Assembly: GCA_025757985.1 (NCBI GenBank)
Contig: CP107210.1
Coordinates: forward strand, 620,001 to 684,000
DNA: 64,000 nt
From: Oscillospiraceae bacterium
GTDB taxonomy: Bacteria > Bacillota > Clostridia > Oscillospirales > Ruminococcaceae
Direction: 5' to 3'
Part shown: positions 50,858 to 60,545 of the stretch, piece after piece
Layout of the letters: every line of letters begins with the position of its first letter
Position numbering within the stretch: position 1 is the stretch's first letter
Made by a program: the position numbers and the translations under genes
The notes under the pieces: generated by a model
Told to the model about the DNA's origin: nothing
Seen by the model: only the letters and a program-made list of their open reading frames with translations
The model's database searches: none

Positions 50858-51397
50858 TTAGTGCAGGAAGAGCGGCAGCGGCTCCAGGAAGAAGATGTCG
50901 GTGCGCTTGGCGGCATCCCCCTCCGCCAAAGCGGCACAGCAGCCCACAACGGTGCCGGTGCTCTTGGCCGCCAGCGTCTCCAGCGCGTGCAGAGAGCCGC
51001 CGGTGGAGATGACATCATCCACGATCAGGATGCGCTTGCCATCCATATACTCGATGTCCTTCTTGTCGATGACAAGCTTCTGCTTGCCCTCGGTGGTGAT
51101 GGACTGGTCCTCAATGATGACCGGCTCACGCATATACAGCTTCGGGCCCTTGCGTGCCGGGATCCAGTATTTGCCGCTCTGGCGTGCCATTTCATAGGCC
51201 AGAGGAATACCCTTGGCCTCGGCGGTCAGGATCACATCAAACTCCGGCGCCTTTTTCAGCAGAGCAGCGGCGCAGGCCTCGGTCAGCTCCACATCGCTGA
51301 ACATGATAAAAGCAGCAATGTCCAAGTGATCATTGACCTTGCAGATGGGCAGTTCACGGGTCAGGCCCGCGATATGCAATGTATAGGTATCTGCCAT
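50858..51397 (-). CDS. Phosphoribosyltransferase family protein (apt-like)
   Basis: A 179-residue type I PRTase with the PRPP motif RILIVDDVISTGGSLHAL near 125-140 and a flexible-loop region. The layout resembles adenine or xanthine phosphoribosyltransferase and salvages a purine base in the cytoplasm; the exact base is unclear. ATG at 51397 follows AAGGAGAGG; an in-frame ATG at 51487 is rejected because it overlaps the HIT gene. Confidence 0.82.
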   Translation of the reverse strand: MADTYTLHIAGLTRELPICKVNDHLDIAAFIMFSDVELTEACAAALLKKAPEFDVILTAEAKGIPLAYEMARQSGKYWIPARKGPKLYMREPVIIEDQSITTEGKQKLVIDKKDIEYMDGKRILIVDDVISTGGSLHALETLAAKSTGTVVGCCAALAEGDAAKRTDIFFLEPLPLFLH

Positions 51398-51446
51398 GAT
51401 GGTTTTACCTCTCCTTACTTTTACAAATGCGCTGCAGCCTTCGCCA

Positions 51447-51791
51447 TCAGCCCGGAGGCCAAGCGAGGCTGCGCTTGGCCAGCACATGGAAGTGCAGGTG
51501 CTTCACGCTCTGGCCGCCGTCCTCACCCACATTGGTGACAACGCGGTAGCCACTCTCATCCACACCCAGCTTGCGGCAAAGCTGCGCAATCACGGCATAG
51601 ATATGGCCCAGCAGGGCGGCATCATCCTCTGTCAGTGCCGCAGCAGACGCAATGTGGCGCTTCGGGATGACAAGGAAATGCACAGGGGCCTGCGGGTCGA
51701 TGTCGTAGAAGGCCAGCAGGGTGTCATCCTCATACAATTTGTTTGAGGGGATCTCGCCTGCGGCGATTTTACAAAACAGACAATCCTCCAT
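51447..51791 (-). CDS. HIT family protein (histidine triad)
   Basis: A 114-residue protein with the zinc-like CLFCKIAAGEIPS start and the histidine triad in SVKHLHFHVLA near 95-105. These proteins hydrolyse nucleoside phosphoramidates or related nucleotides. It lies between alaS and the PRTase gene. Confidence 0.93.
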   Translation of the reverse strand: MEDCLFCKIAAGEIPSNKLYEDDTLLAFYDIDPQAPVHFLVIPKRHIASAAALTEDDAALLGHIYAVIAQLCRKLGVDESGYRVVTNVGEDGGQSVKHLHFHVLAKRSLAWPPG

Positions 51792-51831
51792 CCGGAATCC
51801 CTCCTTTGCATTGGATTTTATGAGAACCAGA

Positions 51832-54492
51832 TCAATGGTTCATCTCGGTCTTGACGATCTCCGGCACAGCGTTCAGCGCCTCATCGATCTTGGAGGCATC
51901 GCGGATACCGGCCATTGCAAAGTCCGGCTTGCCGCCGCCGTTGCCGCCTGCGATGGCCGCGATCTTCTTAACGAGGGCGCCAGCCTTCAGGCCGCGGGCC
52001 ATGGCATTTTTGGAAACACCGACAGCCATCATCGTCTTGGCTCCATCGCTGCCGATCAGAACCGTCACGGCGTTGGGGGCCTTGTCGCGGACCTTATCGA
52101 CCATATCGCGCAGGGTATCGGCACCGGTACCGGTCAGATAGGCAGAAACGATGCGCACGCCGTCCACATCGGCGGCATCCTCAAACAGACCGTCGATCTT
52201 GGAGGCAGCAACCTGTGCCTTGAGGATATCCAACTGCTTGGCAGTTTCCTTCAGCTCGGCGGCCAGAGCCTCGGCGCGGGCCGGAGCGTCCTTGAGGTTG
52301 TTGGCCTTCAGGGCAACCGCCGTCTTGGCCAGCGTCTCGGTGCGGTCATCCAGCAGGTCAAGCACACCGAAAGCGGTGGTAGCCTCGACACGGCGGATAC
52401 CGGCGGCCACGCTGGACTCGCTCAGGATCTTGAAGCAGCCGATCTGTGCGGTGTTGGTCACATGGGTGCCGCCGCAGAACTCCGTGCTCCAGCCGCCTGC
52501 ATCGACAACACGGACGACATTGCCGTACTTCTCACCGAACAGTGCCATAGCGCCCATCTTCTTGGCTTCCTCAATGGGCAGGTTCTTCACGGTGACAGGC
52601 AGGGCCTCGTAGATCTTCTCATTCACGCGGCGCTCGACCTCGGCCAGCTCGGCGGGAGTCACAGCGCTGAAATGGGTAAAGTCAAAGTGGGTCAGGCGGT
52701 CATCCTGATAGCTGCCGGCCTGATGGACATGCTCGCCCAGAACCTCGCGCAGAGCCTTCTGCAGCAGGTGGGTAGCCGTGTGGTTGCGGCAGATAGCGGC
52801 GCGGCGCTTCTCGTCCACAGAGGCAGTGACCTCATCCTCAACATGGATGGTGCCGTCCAGCAGCTCGCAGGTATGGACAAAGTAGCCCTTCGGGGTCTTT
52901 TTGACCTGCGTGACCTTCAGCTTGGCATCACCGCTGACAAGGTAGCCGTGGTCTGCGACCTGACCGCCCATCTCGGCATAGAACGGGGTCTTGTCCAGCA
53001 CGACAAGCACGCCCTCCTTGACCTCGCCGGCTTCATCGGTGGCAATGGCGTCCACAAGCTCCTCACCGTCGGACAGTGCCAGCACCCTGGCCTTCTCGCT
53101 CAGCGTCTCATAGCCGTCAAAGCGGGTAGGCTCTGCCGTCAGCTCGCCGAACAGGTCGGCGCTCCAGCCAGAAATATCCTTTGCCAGACGCTCGGCGCGG
53201 GCGCGCTCACGCTGCTTGGTCATCTCAATATGGAAGGCTGCCTCGTCGACTGCAAGGCCGGCCTCCGCAGCAATCTCACGGGTCAGATCGAGGGGGAAGC
53301 CGAAGGTGTCATTCAGCTTGAATGCCTCAACGCCGGACAGAACCTTCTCATGCGCCTCCTTCAGGCGGCCCATCATGCCGTTCAGAATGCTCAGACCGGC
53401 ATCAATGGTACGGCCGAAACGCTGCTCCTCGGTACCGATGACCTTCTTGATATAGGACTCATGCTCGCGCAGCTCGGGGTAGCCTGCCTCGCTGGATTCG
53501 ATAACCGTGTCTACCAGCTCGGTCAGGAACGGGCGGTCGATGCCCAGCATACGGCCATGGCGCGCAGCGCGGCGCAGCAGACGGCGCATAACATAGCCGC
53601 GGCCCTCGTTGGAGGGCAGGATGCCATCGGATGCCATAAAGACCGTGGCGCGGATGTGGTCGGTGATAACGCGGATGGAAATGTCATCCTTCTCGTCATC
53701 GCCGTACTTCTTGCCTGCAATGCGCTCCACATGGTGCAGAACAGCGGCAACGGTATCGACCTCAAACAGGTTGTTAACATCCTGCATGACAACGGCCAGA
53801 CGCTCCAGACCCATACCGGTATCAATGTTGGGTCTGGCCAGCAGCTCATAGTTGCCCTTGCCGTCAGCATCGTACTGGCTGAACACAAGGTTCCAGATCT
53901 CCATGAAGCGGTCGCAGTCACAGCCGACACCACAGGTGGGCTTGCCGCAGCCGTACTTCAGGCCGCGGTCAAAGTAAATCTCCGAGCAAGGGCCGCAGGG
54001 GCCGGAGCCATGCTCCCAGAAGTTATCCTCCTTGCCCAGACGGACCATGTGATCCTCGGGGATGCCGACCTGCTTCGTCCAGATGTCGTAAGCCTCGTCA
54101 TCCTCCTGATACACGGAAATATACAGGCGGTCAGCGGGGATCTCCAGTTCCTTGGTCAGGAATTCCCATGCCCAAGGGATAACTTCCTTCTTGAAGTAGT
54201 CCTGAAAGCTGAAGTTGCCCAGCATCTCAAAGAAGCAGCCATGGCGGGCCGTGATGCCGACACGCTCAATATCCGGGGTGCGGATGCACTTCTGGCAGGT
54301 AGTCACGCGATGGCGCGGCGGCTCCTCCTGACCAAGGAACCACTTTTTCATGGGGGCCATGCCGCTGTTGATCAGCAGCAGGCTGGGGTCATCCTTCGGC
54401 ACCAGCGGGAAGCTGCCCAGGCGCAGATGATCCTTCGTCTCAAAATAGTGCAGGTACTTCTCACGCAGTTCGTTCAATCCGGTCCATTGCAT
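51832..54492 (-). CDS. alaS: Alanyl-tRNA synthetase
   Basis: An 886-residue class II synthetase: catalytic core with ELREKYLHYFETKDHLR and GMAPMKKWFLG at the start, the editing domain with HTATHLLQKALRE near 585 and CGGTHV near 685, and a C-terminal coiled coil and DHHA1 domain with GGNGGGKPDFAMAG near 850. ATG at 54492 follows GGGAG; longer in-frame starts at 54513 and 54552 run into the T-box terminator. Under T-box control. Confidence 0.96.
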   Translation of the reverse strand: MQWTGLNELREKYLHYFETKDHLRLGSFPLVPKDDPSLLLINSGMAPMKKWFLGQEEPPRHRVTTCQKCIRTPDIERVGITARHGCFFEMLGNFSFQDYFKKEVIPWAWEFLTKELEIPADRLYISVYQEDDEAYDIWTKQVGIPEDHMVRLGKEDNFWEHGSGPCGPCSEIYFDRGLKYGCGKPTCGVGCDCDRFMEIWNLVFSQYDADGKGNYELLARPNIDTGMGLERLAVVMQDVNNLFEVDTVAAVLHHVERIAGKKYGDDEKDDISIRVITDHIRATVFMASDGILPSNEGRGYVMRRLLRRAARHGRMLGIDRPFLTELVDTVIESSEAGYPELREHESYIKKVIGTEEQRFGRTIDAGLSILNGMMGRLKEAHEKVLSGVEAFKLNDTFGFPLDLTREIAAEAGLAVDEAAFHIEMTKQRERARAERLAKDISGWSADLFGELTAEPTRFDGYETLSEKARVLALSDGEELVDAIATDEAGEVKEGVLVVLDKTPFYAEMGGQVADHGYLVSGDAKLKVTQVKKTPKGYFVHTCELLDGTIHVEDEVTASVDEKRRAAICRNHTATHLLQKALREVLGEHVHQAGSYQDDRLTHFDFTHFSAVTPAELAEVERRVNEKIYEALPVTVKNLPIEEAKKMGAMALFGEKYGNVVRVVDAGGWSTEFCGGTHVTNTAQIGCFKILSESSVAAGIRRVEATTAFGVLDLLDDRTETLAKTAVALKANNLKDAPARAEALAAELKETAKQLDILKAQVAASKIDGLFEDAADVDGVRIVSAYLTGTGADTLRDMVDKVRDKAPNAVTVLIGSDGAKTMMAVGVSKNAMARGLKAGALVKKIAAIAGGNGGGKPDFAMAGIRDASKIDEALNAVPEIVKTEMNH

Positions 54493-54531
54493 AGGTATTG
54501 TTCTCCCATCCATAAAATTGCGATCGCGCCG

Positions 54532-54785
54532 CCACAAAAAAATACAGCCCACGCCCCACTGCAGGGACGAAGGCTGTTATGCTTCCGTGGTACCACCCAG
54601 TTTGCGATACGCACTGCGCACCGCCGCTTTGTGTCTGCGTTAACGCCGCAGGTACGCTCAGCTCTACGCCGAAAGCTCCGGGGTGGCTCTGCCGTACTCA
54701 CGCTGAAAACCTTGCACCGTGCGGTTTTCTCTCTAAGAAGCGGAGAGGCGGCATTGGCCCTTTCATCGCTATTTTTCCTTTTACA
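54532..54785 (-). ncRNA. Alanine T-box riboswitch (alaS leader)
   Basis: On the minus strand the T-box sequence TGGGTGGTACCACGGAAG lies at 54582-54599, followed by a terminator hairpin (about 54538-54577) and seven T. Stem I elements AGAGAGAAAACC and GGTGCAAGG are present. The specifier is read as GCC (alanine) at 54750-54752, which matches the anticodon of the tRNA-Ala gene at 55608-55683. Folding was judged by eye. Confidence 0.92.
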
Positions 54786-54790
54786 GGCTT

Positions 54791-54819
54791 ATTATATGCC
54801 GTTTTGCCCGTCTTGTCAA
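54791..54819 (-). promoter_or_regulatory. Consensus sigma-A promoter for the alaS T-box
   Basis: Minus strand TTGACA (54814-54819), 17-base spacer, TATAAT (54791-54796), both perfect. Confidence 0.93.
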
Positions 54820-54879
54820 CGGTTTTCCGTATAAAAAAGCGCAACTGCGCAAAAGCTACCCGCAGGAGGGTGTGTTTTT

Positions 54880-55569
54880 ATGTCTGACATTTTTACAGAG
54901 ATCGGGCAGGTCGTGCTGACGAGCCTGCTCTCTTTGGCCGCCATGTTCATTTTTACCCGCGCTGGCGGCAAGCGGCAGATTGCCCAGATGAGTCCGTTCG
55001 ACTATCTGAATGCCGTCACGGTGGGGTCCATCGGTGCGGAGCTTGCTACAAATCTCGAGCAATGGCTGCGCCCCTTCTCCGCGCTGATCGTATACGGTGT
55101 TGTGACATGGTTCGTCCACTACAGTGCCTGCAAAAGCAACCGGATGCGCAGCTTTTGGAGCGGGCGCAGCCTGATTCTGATGGACGGCGGCACGATTTTA
55201 AAAGCCAACCTGCAGCGGTGCGCCATCGACCTGAATGAATTCCTCGGCCAAGCCCGTGTGGCCGGATACTTTGACCCCAACGAAATCGAGACCGCGATTC
55301 TGGAAACCAACGGACAGATCAGCTTTTTGCCCAAAAGCCGCGCCCGTTCCCTGACGCCGGAGGATATGCAGTTGCACCCTGCCGCCGCCAGTGCCTGGTA
55401 TGACCTTATCATTGATGGGCAGCTTATGCAGGACAATCTGCGGGCAGCCGGACGCGATGAGCGATGGCTTGATGCCCGCCTTCACGCAGAAGGCATCGGA
55501 CAGCGCAGCGAGGTGTTCTATGCCGCCTGCGACAAGGGCGATGGTTTTTTTGCCTGTCGCGCGAAATAA
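54880..55569 (+). CDS. DUF421 domain membrane protein (YetF-like)
   Basis: A 229-residue protein with two to three N-terminal helices (to about residue 85) and the DUF421/YetF pattern: TRAGGKRQIAQMSPFDYLNAVTVGSIGAE near 27-55 (landmark KRQIAQMSPFDYL), then a soluble part with LNEFLGQARVAGYFDPNEIETAILETNGQISFLPKSR (landmark FDPNEIETAILE). YetF-type proteins are poorly understood and in Bacillus are linked to spore germination or the envelope. AGGAGGG lies before the ATG. Confidence 0.9.
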   Translation: MSDIFTEIGQVVLTSLLSLAAMFIFTRAGGKRQIAQMSPFDYLNAVTVGSIGAELATNLEQWLRPFSALIVYGVVTWFVHYSACKSNRMRSFWSGRSLILMDGGTILKANLQRCAIDLNEFLGQARVAGYFDPNEIETAILETNGQISFLPKSRARSLTPEDMQLHPAAASAWYDLIIDGQLMQDNLRAAGRDERWLDARLHAEGIGQRSEVFYAACDKGDGFFACRAK

Positions 55570-55570
55570 A

Positions 55571-55606
55571 CAAAAACGACCCGACAGAAATCTCTGTCGG
55601 GTCGTT
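55571..55606 (-). terminator. Terminator of the tRNA-Ala unit
   Basis: A perfect 13-bp stem (55575-55587 and 55594-55606) is followed on the minus strand by TTTTT. On the plus strand no T run follows, but the hairpin also sits just after the DUF421 stop. Confidence 0.88.
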
Positions 55607-55607
55607 G

Positions 55608-55683
<76 letters not shown>

Positions 55684-55727
55684 ATGCTGGCCGCCGTCAG
55701 TGCCGTTTGCTCCTGACAACGGTTGTT

Positions 55728-55756
55728 ATTATAGCAAAGCTGTCATGGATTGTCAA
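55728..55756 (-). promoter_or_regulatory. Consensus promoter of tRNA-Ala
   Basis: Minus strand TTGACA (55751-55756), 17-base spacer, TATAAT (55728-55733). Confidence 0.92.
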
Positions 55757-55819
55757 CAGGTTTTTGCAAAAAACTTTATATTTTTCCTTGCTTTTTGCCT
55801 GCCCATTTTTCGGTTCTTG

Positions 55820-55858
55820 CAAAAACAGAGCCGTACTCCATTCGGAGTACAGCTCTGT
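55820..55858 (-). terminator. Terminator of pfkA
   Basis: A stem of about 15 bp with one mismatch (55825-55839 with 55844-55858) followed on the minus strand by TTTTT. Confidence 0.9.
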
Positions 55859-55867
55859 AAAGATTCG

Positions 55868-56842
55868 TCAGATGGAAATCGTGTTGGCGATTTCGATCAT
55901 GTCACGGTCGATGGTCTTGTGCATGGACAGCGCAACATTAACATCATAGTCAACGATCTTGTCACCGGAAACAGCAACCACACGGTTGTAGATGCCCTTG
56001 TCCAGCAGGTCAATGGCGTGATAGCCCATCAGGGACGCATTCACACGGTCGCGGACCGTCGGAGAGCCGCCGCGCTGAATATGGCCCAGAACCGTAGCAC
56101 GGGAGTCAACGCCGGTAGCTGCCTGAATCTGGTTTGCCAACTCGTTGGCATCAATAACGCCCTCAGAGACAATGATGATGAAGTGTTTTTTGCCGGTGAC
56201 CTGCGTCTGGCGCATACGGTCAAGAATGTCGCGCTCAAAATCGAACGGAATCTCCGGCAGCAGAACCGCCACAGCGCCAGTCGCAATGCCGACATTCAGG
56301 GCGATATAACCCGCGTGATGGCCCATGACCTCGACCACACTGCAGCGGTCATGGCTCTGGGTGGTATCACGCAGCTTATCAATGGCCTCAACAGCGGTAT
56401 TCATAGCCGTGTCGTAGCCGATGGTATACTCACTGCAGGCAATATCATTGTCAATGGTGCCGGGCAGGCCGATGCAGGGAATTCCCTGATTTGCCAGCGC
56501 ACGGGCGCCCATGAAGGAGCCGTCACCGCCAATGACGACCAGTGCGTCAATGCCCAGCTCCTTGCAGCGGGCAAGACCCTTCGCCTGACCTTCATTCGTT
56601 TTGAATTCAAGGCAGCGCGCCGTGTACAGGATCGTGCCGCCGCGGTGGATGATCTCAGACACGCTGCGCACATTCATCTCATACACTTCGCCGTTGATCA
56701 GGCCGTTATAACCACGCTGGATACCCATCATGCGGTATCCCTTGCTGATGCCTGCACGGACAATCGCACGCACTGCAGCGTTCATGCCGGGTGCGTCACC
56801 GCCACTGGTGAGAACACCGATCGTTTTGATTTCCTTAGCCAT
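55868..56842 (-). CDS. pfkA: 6-phosphofructokinase
   Basis: A 324-residue ATP-type enzyme. It has LTSGGDAPGMNAA at 11-23, the GGDGSFMGA motif near 103, PGTIDNDIACSEYTIG near 125 with the catalytic aspartate pair, and GHHAGYIAL near 170. It commits fructose 6-phosphate to glycolysis. The ATG follows GGAGGGG. In many Firmicutes pfkA follows dnaE, as here. Confidence 0.96.
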   Translation of the reverse strand: MAKEIKTIGVLTSGGDAPGMNAAVRAIVRAGISKGYRMMGIQRGYNGLINGEVYEMNVRSVSEIIHRGGTILYTARCLEFKTNEGQAKGLARCKELGIDALVVIGGDGSFMGARALANQGIPCIGLPGTIDNDIACSEYTIGYDTAMNTAVEAIDKLRDTTQSHDRCSVVEVMGHHAGYIALNVGIATGAVAVLLPEIPFDFERDILDRMRQTQVTGKKHFIIIVSEGVIDANELANQIQAATGVDSRATVLGHIQRGGSPTVRDRVNASLMGYHAIDLLDKGIYNRVVAVSGDKIVDYDVNVALSMHKTIDRDMIEIANTISI

Positions 56843-56876
56843 AAAGCGAGCCCCTCCTATTCGGGAACTATGGACC

Positions 56877-56905
56877 CGCCTGAAACATCATGTTTTATTC
56901 AGGCG
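56877..56905 (-). promoter_or_regulatory. Hairpin in the pfkA leader
   Basis: CGCCTGAA-type arms (56877-56885 and 56898-56905) form a stem-loop about 35 bases before the pfkA ATG. It has no T run, so it is not a terminator; mRNA stability or a regulator site are possible. Confidence 0.45.
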
Positions 56906-56952
56906 TGGTCATCACGTTATAATAATTTTTTAACAAACTCGTGACTACCCAC

Positions 56953-56961
56953 ATTATACCA
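56953..56961 (-). promoter_or_regulatory. Extended -10 promoter candidate for pfkA
   Basis: Minus strand TGGTATAAT, a perfect TATAAT with an extended TG motif, about 110 bases before the start; no good -35 at 17 bases. Confidence 0.6.
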
Positions 56962-57008
56962 CACTTTGCCCCGGGTAATTATGGATAAATCGCGCAAAAC
57001 ACATGGAT

Positions 57009-60000
57009 TTATTTTGCAGACTGTTCAATATTTTGAATTTTTACGCAGTCCTTGCCCAAAATACGCTCCAGTTCTGCGCGCAGCAGCGGATCATCCCGCA
57101 CCGCCATGTGCCTTGCCAGCATTGCCTTGCCCGTATCCCGAAAGCGGAAATAAACTTTTACCGTGCCCCCGTCAAAAATGTTGCAGAGCAGATTTTCCAC
57201 CTTATGCATCTGCGGGCAATCCCGCGCAGGCACCGTCAGGAAATAGCCGGCGGCCCCTCCCCCGCTCGTTTCGCGCTTAACGCGCTCCACACGGTTGCGG
57301 CCGAAGCTCTGTGCCGGGTCATAGGTCTCTATGGACTGAACGCCCTCCACAATAAGGCGGGCCGCCTCATCCTCCTTGACAGAGACACGGCCGTTCGCCA
57401 CCACAACTGCATTTTCCTGCAGGGCGGCGCGGCATTCTGCCAAAATACGCGGGAATACAAGCAGTTCCATACTGCCGGTCAGATCCTCCACGGTCGTAAA
57501 CGCCATCAGCGTGTTGGATTTCGTGGTCATGATCTTGTTCCTTACGATGGTGCAGACCAGTGTGACATTCTGGTTGTCGAACTGCTTTGCATCCTCCCCC
57601 AGCAGCTGGGCGATCGTACAGGTGGACACCTGAGCGATCTGACTGCGGTAGGCGTCCAGCGGGTGGCCGGACAGGTACAGACCGGACACCTCTTTTTCCA
57701 TCTTCAGCAATTCGGAGGCGGCGTATTCCGGCAGTTCCGGCACCTTATAATCATCGGCAGGCTTTTCATTGCCGCCGCTCATCAGGCCGAACAGATCCAT
57801 TTGCCCATCCAGATTCTGACGGGCATCTGTCTCCACACTTTTCAGGATGCCCTCCACGCTTTCCAGCATACCACGCCGGGTCGGCTCCAGTGCATCAAAG
57901 GCACCCGCCTTGATAAGATTTTCCAAGGCGCGGCGGTTCAACTCCGAGCCGTGCAGCCGCTTGCAGAAGTCGTACAGGCTGCGGTAGGGCCGCTGCGCGC
58001 GTTCTTTGATAACGGCATCGATCAGGCCGCGGCCCACGCTCTTGACTGCGTTCAGGCCAAAGCGGATCAGATCGCCGTCCGCCGTAAAGCCGCCGCGGGA
58101 GATATTGATATCCGGCTGCTGTACCTTGATGCCAAGGCGCTGACATTCGGTGGTATATTCAATGACCTTGGAGGTGTTATCCAGCACGCTGGTCAGCAGA
58201 GCCGCCATAAACTCATGGGGATAATGGCATTTCAGGTATGCCGTCTGGAACGCTACATAGGCATAGCAGGCAGCGTGGGATTTGTTGAAGGCGTAGGACG
58301 CAAAGCTGATCATATCATCATAGATCTGATTTGCTACATTTTCCGGCACACCGTTGGCAACGCAGCCTGCACATTCTTTGCCGGGCTCCTTGCAGCCGTG
58401 CACAAAATGCTCCCGCTCGGCCTCCATGACCTTGAGCTTTTTCTTGCTCATGGCGCGGCGCACATTATCAGCCTGTCCGAAGCTGAAGCCGGCCAGCTCG
58501 CGGCAGATCTGCATGACCTGCTCCTGATAGATCACAACACCGTTGGTGACATCGACAATGTGGGCCATCCGGGGCGTCTTGTAAGACACCTTGGAGGGGT
58601 CCTTGCGGTTGCGCAGATAGGTCGGGATGGAATCCATCGGTCCCGGCCGATACAGCGAAATCAGGGCGATGATATCCTCCAGATTTTTTGGCCGCATACC
58701 GGTCAGCACCTGCGTCATGCCGGTGGATTCAAGCTGGAAGATGCCCTCCGTCTCGCCCTTGGCAAGCATTGCGTAGGTGTCAGGGTCATCGTAGTCGATG
58801 CCTGCCACGCGGAAATCCGGGTGCTTGCGGCGCACAGCCGTCTCGGTATCGTGGATGACTGTCAGGGTGCGCAGCCCCAGAAAGTCCATCTTCAAAAGGC
58901 CCAGCCGCTCGATCTCCACCATATTGAACTGGGTGACAGGCAGACCGTCATTGGTCGAAAGCGGCACATATTCGGTGGCAGGGTCACGGGTAATGACAAC
59001 ACCGGCCGCATGGGTAGACGCATGGCGCGGCATTCCCTCCACCTTCAGCGAGGTGTCGATCAGATCATGGACCTGCGTGTCAGCGTCATAGAGCGCCTTC
59101 AGATCCGGGCTGACCTCAAGCGCCTTTTTCAGCGTCATTTTCAGATCCGTCGGGATCAGCTTTGCCACCCGATCCACATCCTGATAGCCCATGCCCATAA
59201 CACGGCCCACATCGCGCACCGCAGCGCGGGCGGCCATCGTGCCAAAGGTCACGATCTGGGCTACATGGTCGCGGCCGTATTTCTCGTTTACATAGTCGAT
59301 GACCTCCTGACGGCGCTCGTAGCAGAAGTCAACATCGAAGTCGGGCATCGAGACGCGCTCCGGATTCAGGAAGCGTTCAAAAATCAGGTTATAGCGGATG
59401 GGGTCAATGTCGGTAATGCCGACGCAGTAGGCCGCCAAGCTGCCCGCGCCGGAGCCGCGCCCCGGCCCCACGGGAATATCGTGGCTTTTGGCATAATTGA
59501 TGAAGTCGTAGACGATGAGGTAATAGTTCGTGTATCCCATCGTCTTGACGACATTGATCTCATAGGTCAGGCGTTCCTTCAGTGCATCGGTCACCTTCCC
59601 GGGGTAACGGCGTTCCAGTCCCTCCCAGCAGAGCTTCTCAAAGTAAGCCTGATTCTCCATACCGTCAGGGGCCTTGAAATACGGCAGCTTTGTCTCGCCG
59701 AAGGTAAATGCAAAGTTGCACTGCTCTGCGATTTTATTTGTGTTTTCGCAGGCTTCCGGCACCATCGAGAACAGCTCGTACATCTCATCGGTGCTTTTCA
59801 GATAGAACTCATCGGTCTGAAATTCCATCCGATCCACATCGTTGATGGTCTTGCCGGTCTGGATGCAGAGCAGGATGCTCTGCATCTTGGCGTCCTCTTT
59901 CGTTATATAGTGGGCATCGTTGGTTGCCGCCATCGGGATACCGGTTTCCCGCGCGAGGCGGATAAGCTGCGGCAAAACGACCCGATCCTCCTCCAGACCG

Positions 60001-60545
60001 TGATCCTGCAATTCAATGTAGTAGTTGCCCTCGCCGAAAAGATCCCGATACCACAGCGCCGTCTGCTTGGCACGGTCGTAATCCCCCGCCAGAATCGCTC
60101 TGGGGATCTCGCCTGCAAGGCAGGCTGACAGACAGATAAGCCCCTCATGATGCTGCGCAAGCAGCTCCTTATCAATGCGCGGCTTGGAGTAAAAGCCCTC
60201 GGTAAAGCCTGCGGACACCATCTTGATCAGGTTTTTGTAGCCCGTCTCGTTTTTGCACAGCAGGATCAGGTGGCTGTTGCCGTCAATGCGGTTCACCTTA
60301 TCAAAGCGAGTGCGGGTCGCAACATAAACCTCACAGCCGATGATCGGCTTGATGCCCGCCGCCTTGGCAGCGTCAAAAAACGCAACGCAGCCATACATAA
60401 CACCGTGGTCAGTGATAGCACAGGCCGTCTGCCCCATCTCCTTGAGCCGGTCAAACATCCGGTCAATGCGGCAGGCGCCGTCCAGCAGGCTGTACTCGGT
60501 ATGCACATGCAGGTGGGTAAATTGTCTCGGGGTGTTTTCAGACAT
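57009..60545 (-). CDS. dnaE: DNA polymerase III alpha subunit (DnaE type)
   Basis: A 1178-residue replicative polymerase of the DnaE (not PolC) class. It has a PHP domain with HLHVHTEYSLLDGACRI at the N-terminus, the catalytic aspartates in SMPDFDVDFC near 400, the finger domain with AFNKSHAACYAY near 750, and a C-terminal OB domain (about 990-1080). ATG at 60545 follows AAAAGGA; in-frame starts upstream lie inside whiA. It overlaps whiA by 8 bases. Confidence 0.96.
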   Translation of the reverse strand: MSENTPRQFTHLHVHTEYSLLDGACRIDRMFDRLKEMGQTACAITDHGVMYGCVAFFDAAKAAGIKPIIGCEVYVATRTRFDKVNRIDGNSHLILLCKNETGYKNLIKMVSAGFTEGFYSKPRIDKELLAQHHEGLICLSACLAGEIPRAILAGDYDRAKQTALWYRDLFGEGNYYIELQDHGLEEDRVVLPQLIRLARETGIPMAATNDAHYITKEDAKMQSILLCIQTGKTINDVDRMEFQTDEFYLKSTDEMYELFSMVPEACENTNKIAEQCNFAFTFGETKLPYFKAPDGMENQAYFEKLCWEGLERRYPGKVTDALKERLTYEINVVKTMGYTNYYLIVYDFINYAKSHDIPVGPGRGSGAGSLAAYCVGITDIDPIRYNLIFERFLNPERVSMPDFDVDFCYERRQEVIDYVNEKYGRDHVAQIVTFGTMAARAAVRDVGRVMGMGYQDVDRVAKLIPTDLKMTLKKALEVSPDLKALYDADTQVHDLIDTSLKVEGMPRHASTHAAGVVITRDPATEYVPLSTNDGLPVTQFNMVEIERLGLLKMDFLGLRTLTVIHDTETAVRRKHPDFRVAGIDYDDPDTYAMLAKGETEGIFQLESTGMTQVLTGMRPKNLEDIIALISLYRPGPMDSIPTYLRNRKDPSKVSYKTPRMAHIVDVTNGVVIYQEQVMQICRELAGFSFGQADNVRRAMSKKKLKVMEAEREHFVHGCKEPGKECAGCVANGVPENVANQIYDDMISFASYAFNKSHAACYAYVAFQTAYLKCHYPHEFMAALLTSVLDNTSKVIEYTTECQRLGIKVQQPDINISRGGFTADGDLIRFGLNAVKSVGRGLIDAVIKERAQRPYRSLYDFCKRLHGSELNRRALENLIKAGAFDALEPTRRGMLESVEGILKSVETDARQNLDGQMDLFGLMSGGNEKPADDYKVPELPEYAASELLKMEKEVSGLYLSGHPLDAYRSQIAQVSTCTIAQLLGEDAKQFDNQNVTLVCTIVRNKIMTTKSNTLMAFTTVEDLTGSMELLVFPRILAECRAALQENAVVVANGRVSVKEDEAARLIVEGVQSIETYDPAQSFGRNRVERVKRETSGGGAAGYFLTVPARDCPQMHKVENLLCNIFDGGTVKVYFRFRDTGKAMLARHMAVRDDPLLRAELERILGKDCVKIQNIEQSAK

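Noticed and set aside
51721..54834. A 1037-residue open frame antisense to alaS
   Set aside because: It lies wholly opposite alaS, lacks family motifs, and starts inside the HIT gene. GC-rich third positions create long mirror frames.
57003..60128. A 1041-residue open frame antisense to dnaE
   Set aside because: DnaE on the other strand has full catalytic motifs; the mirror frame is rich in His, Gln and Arg with no domain.
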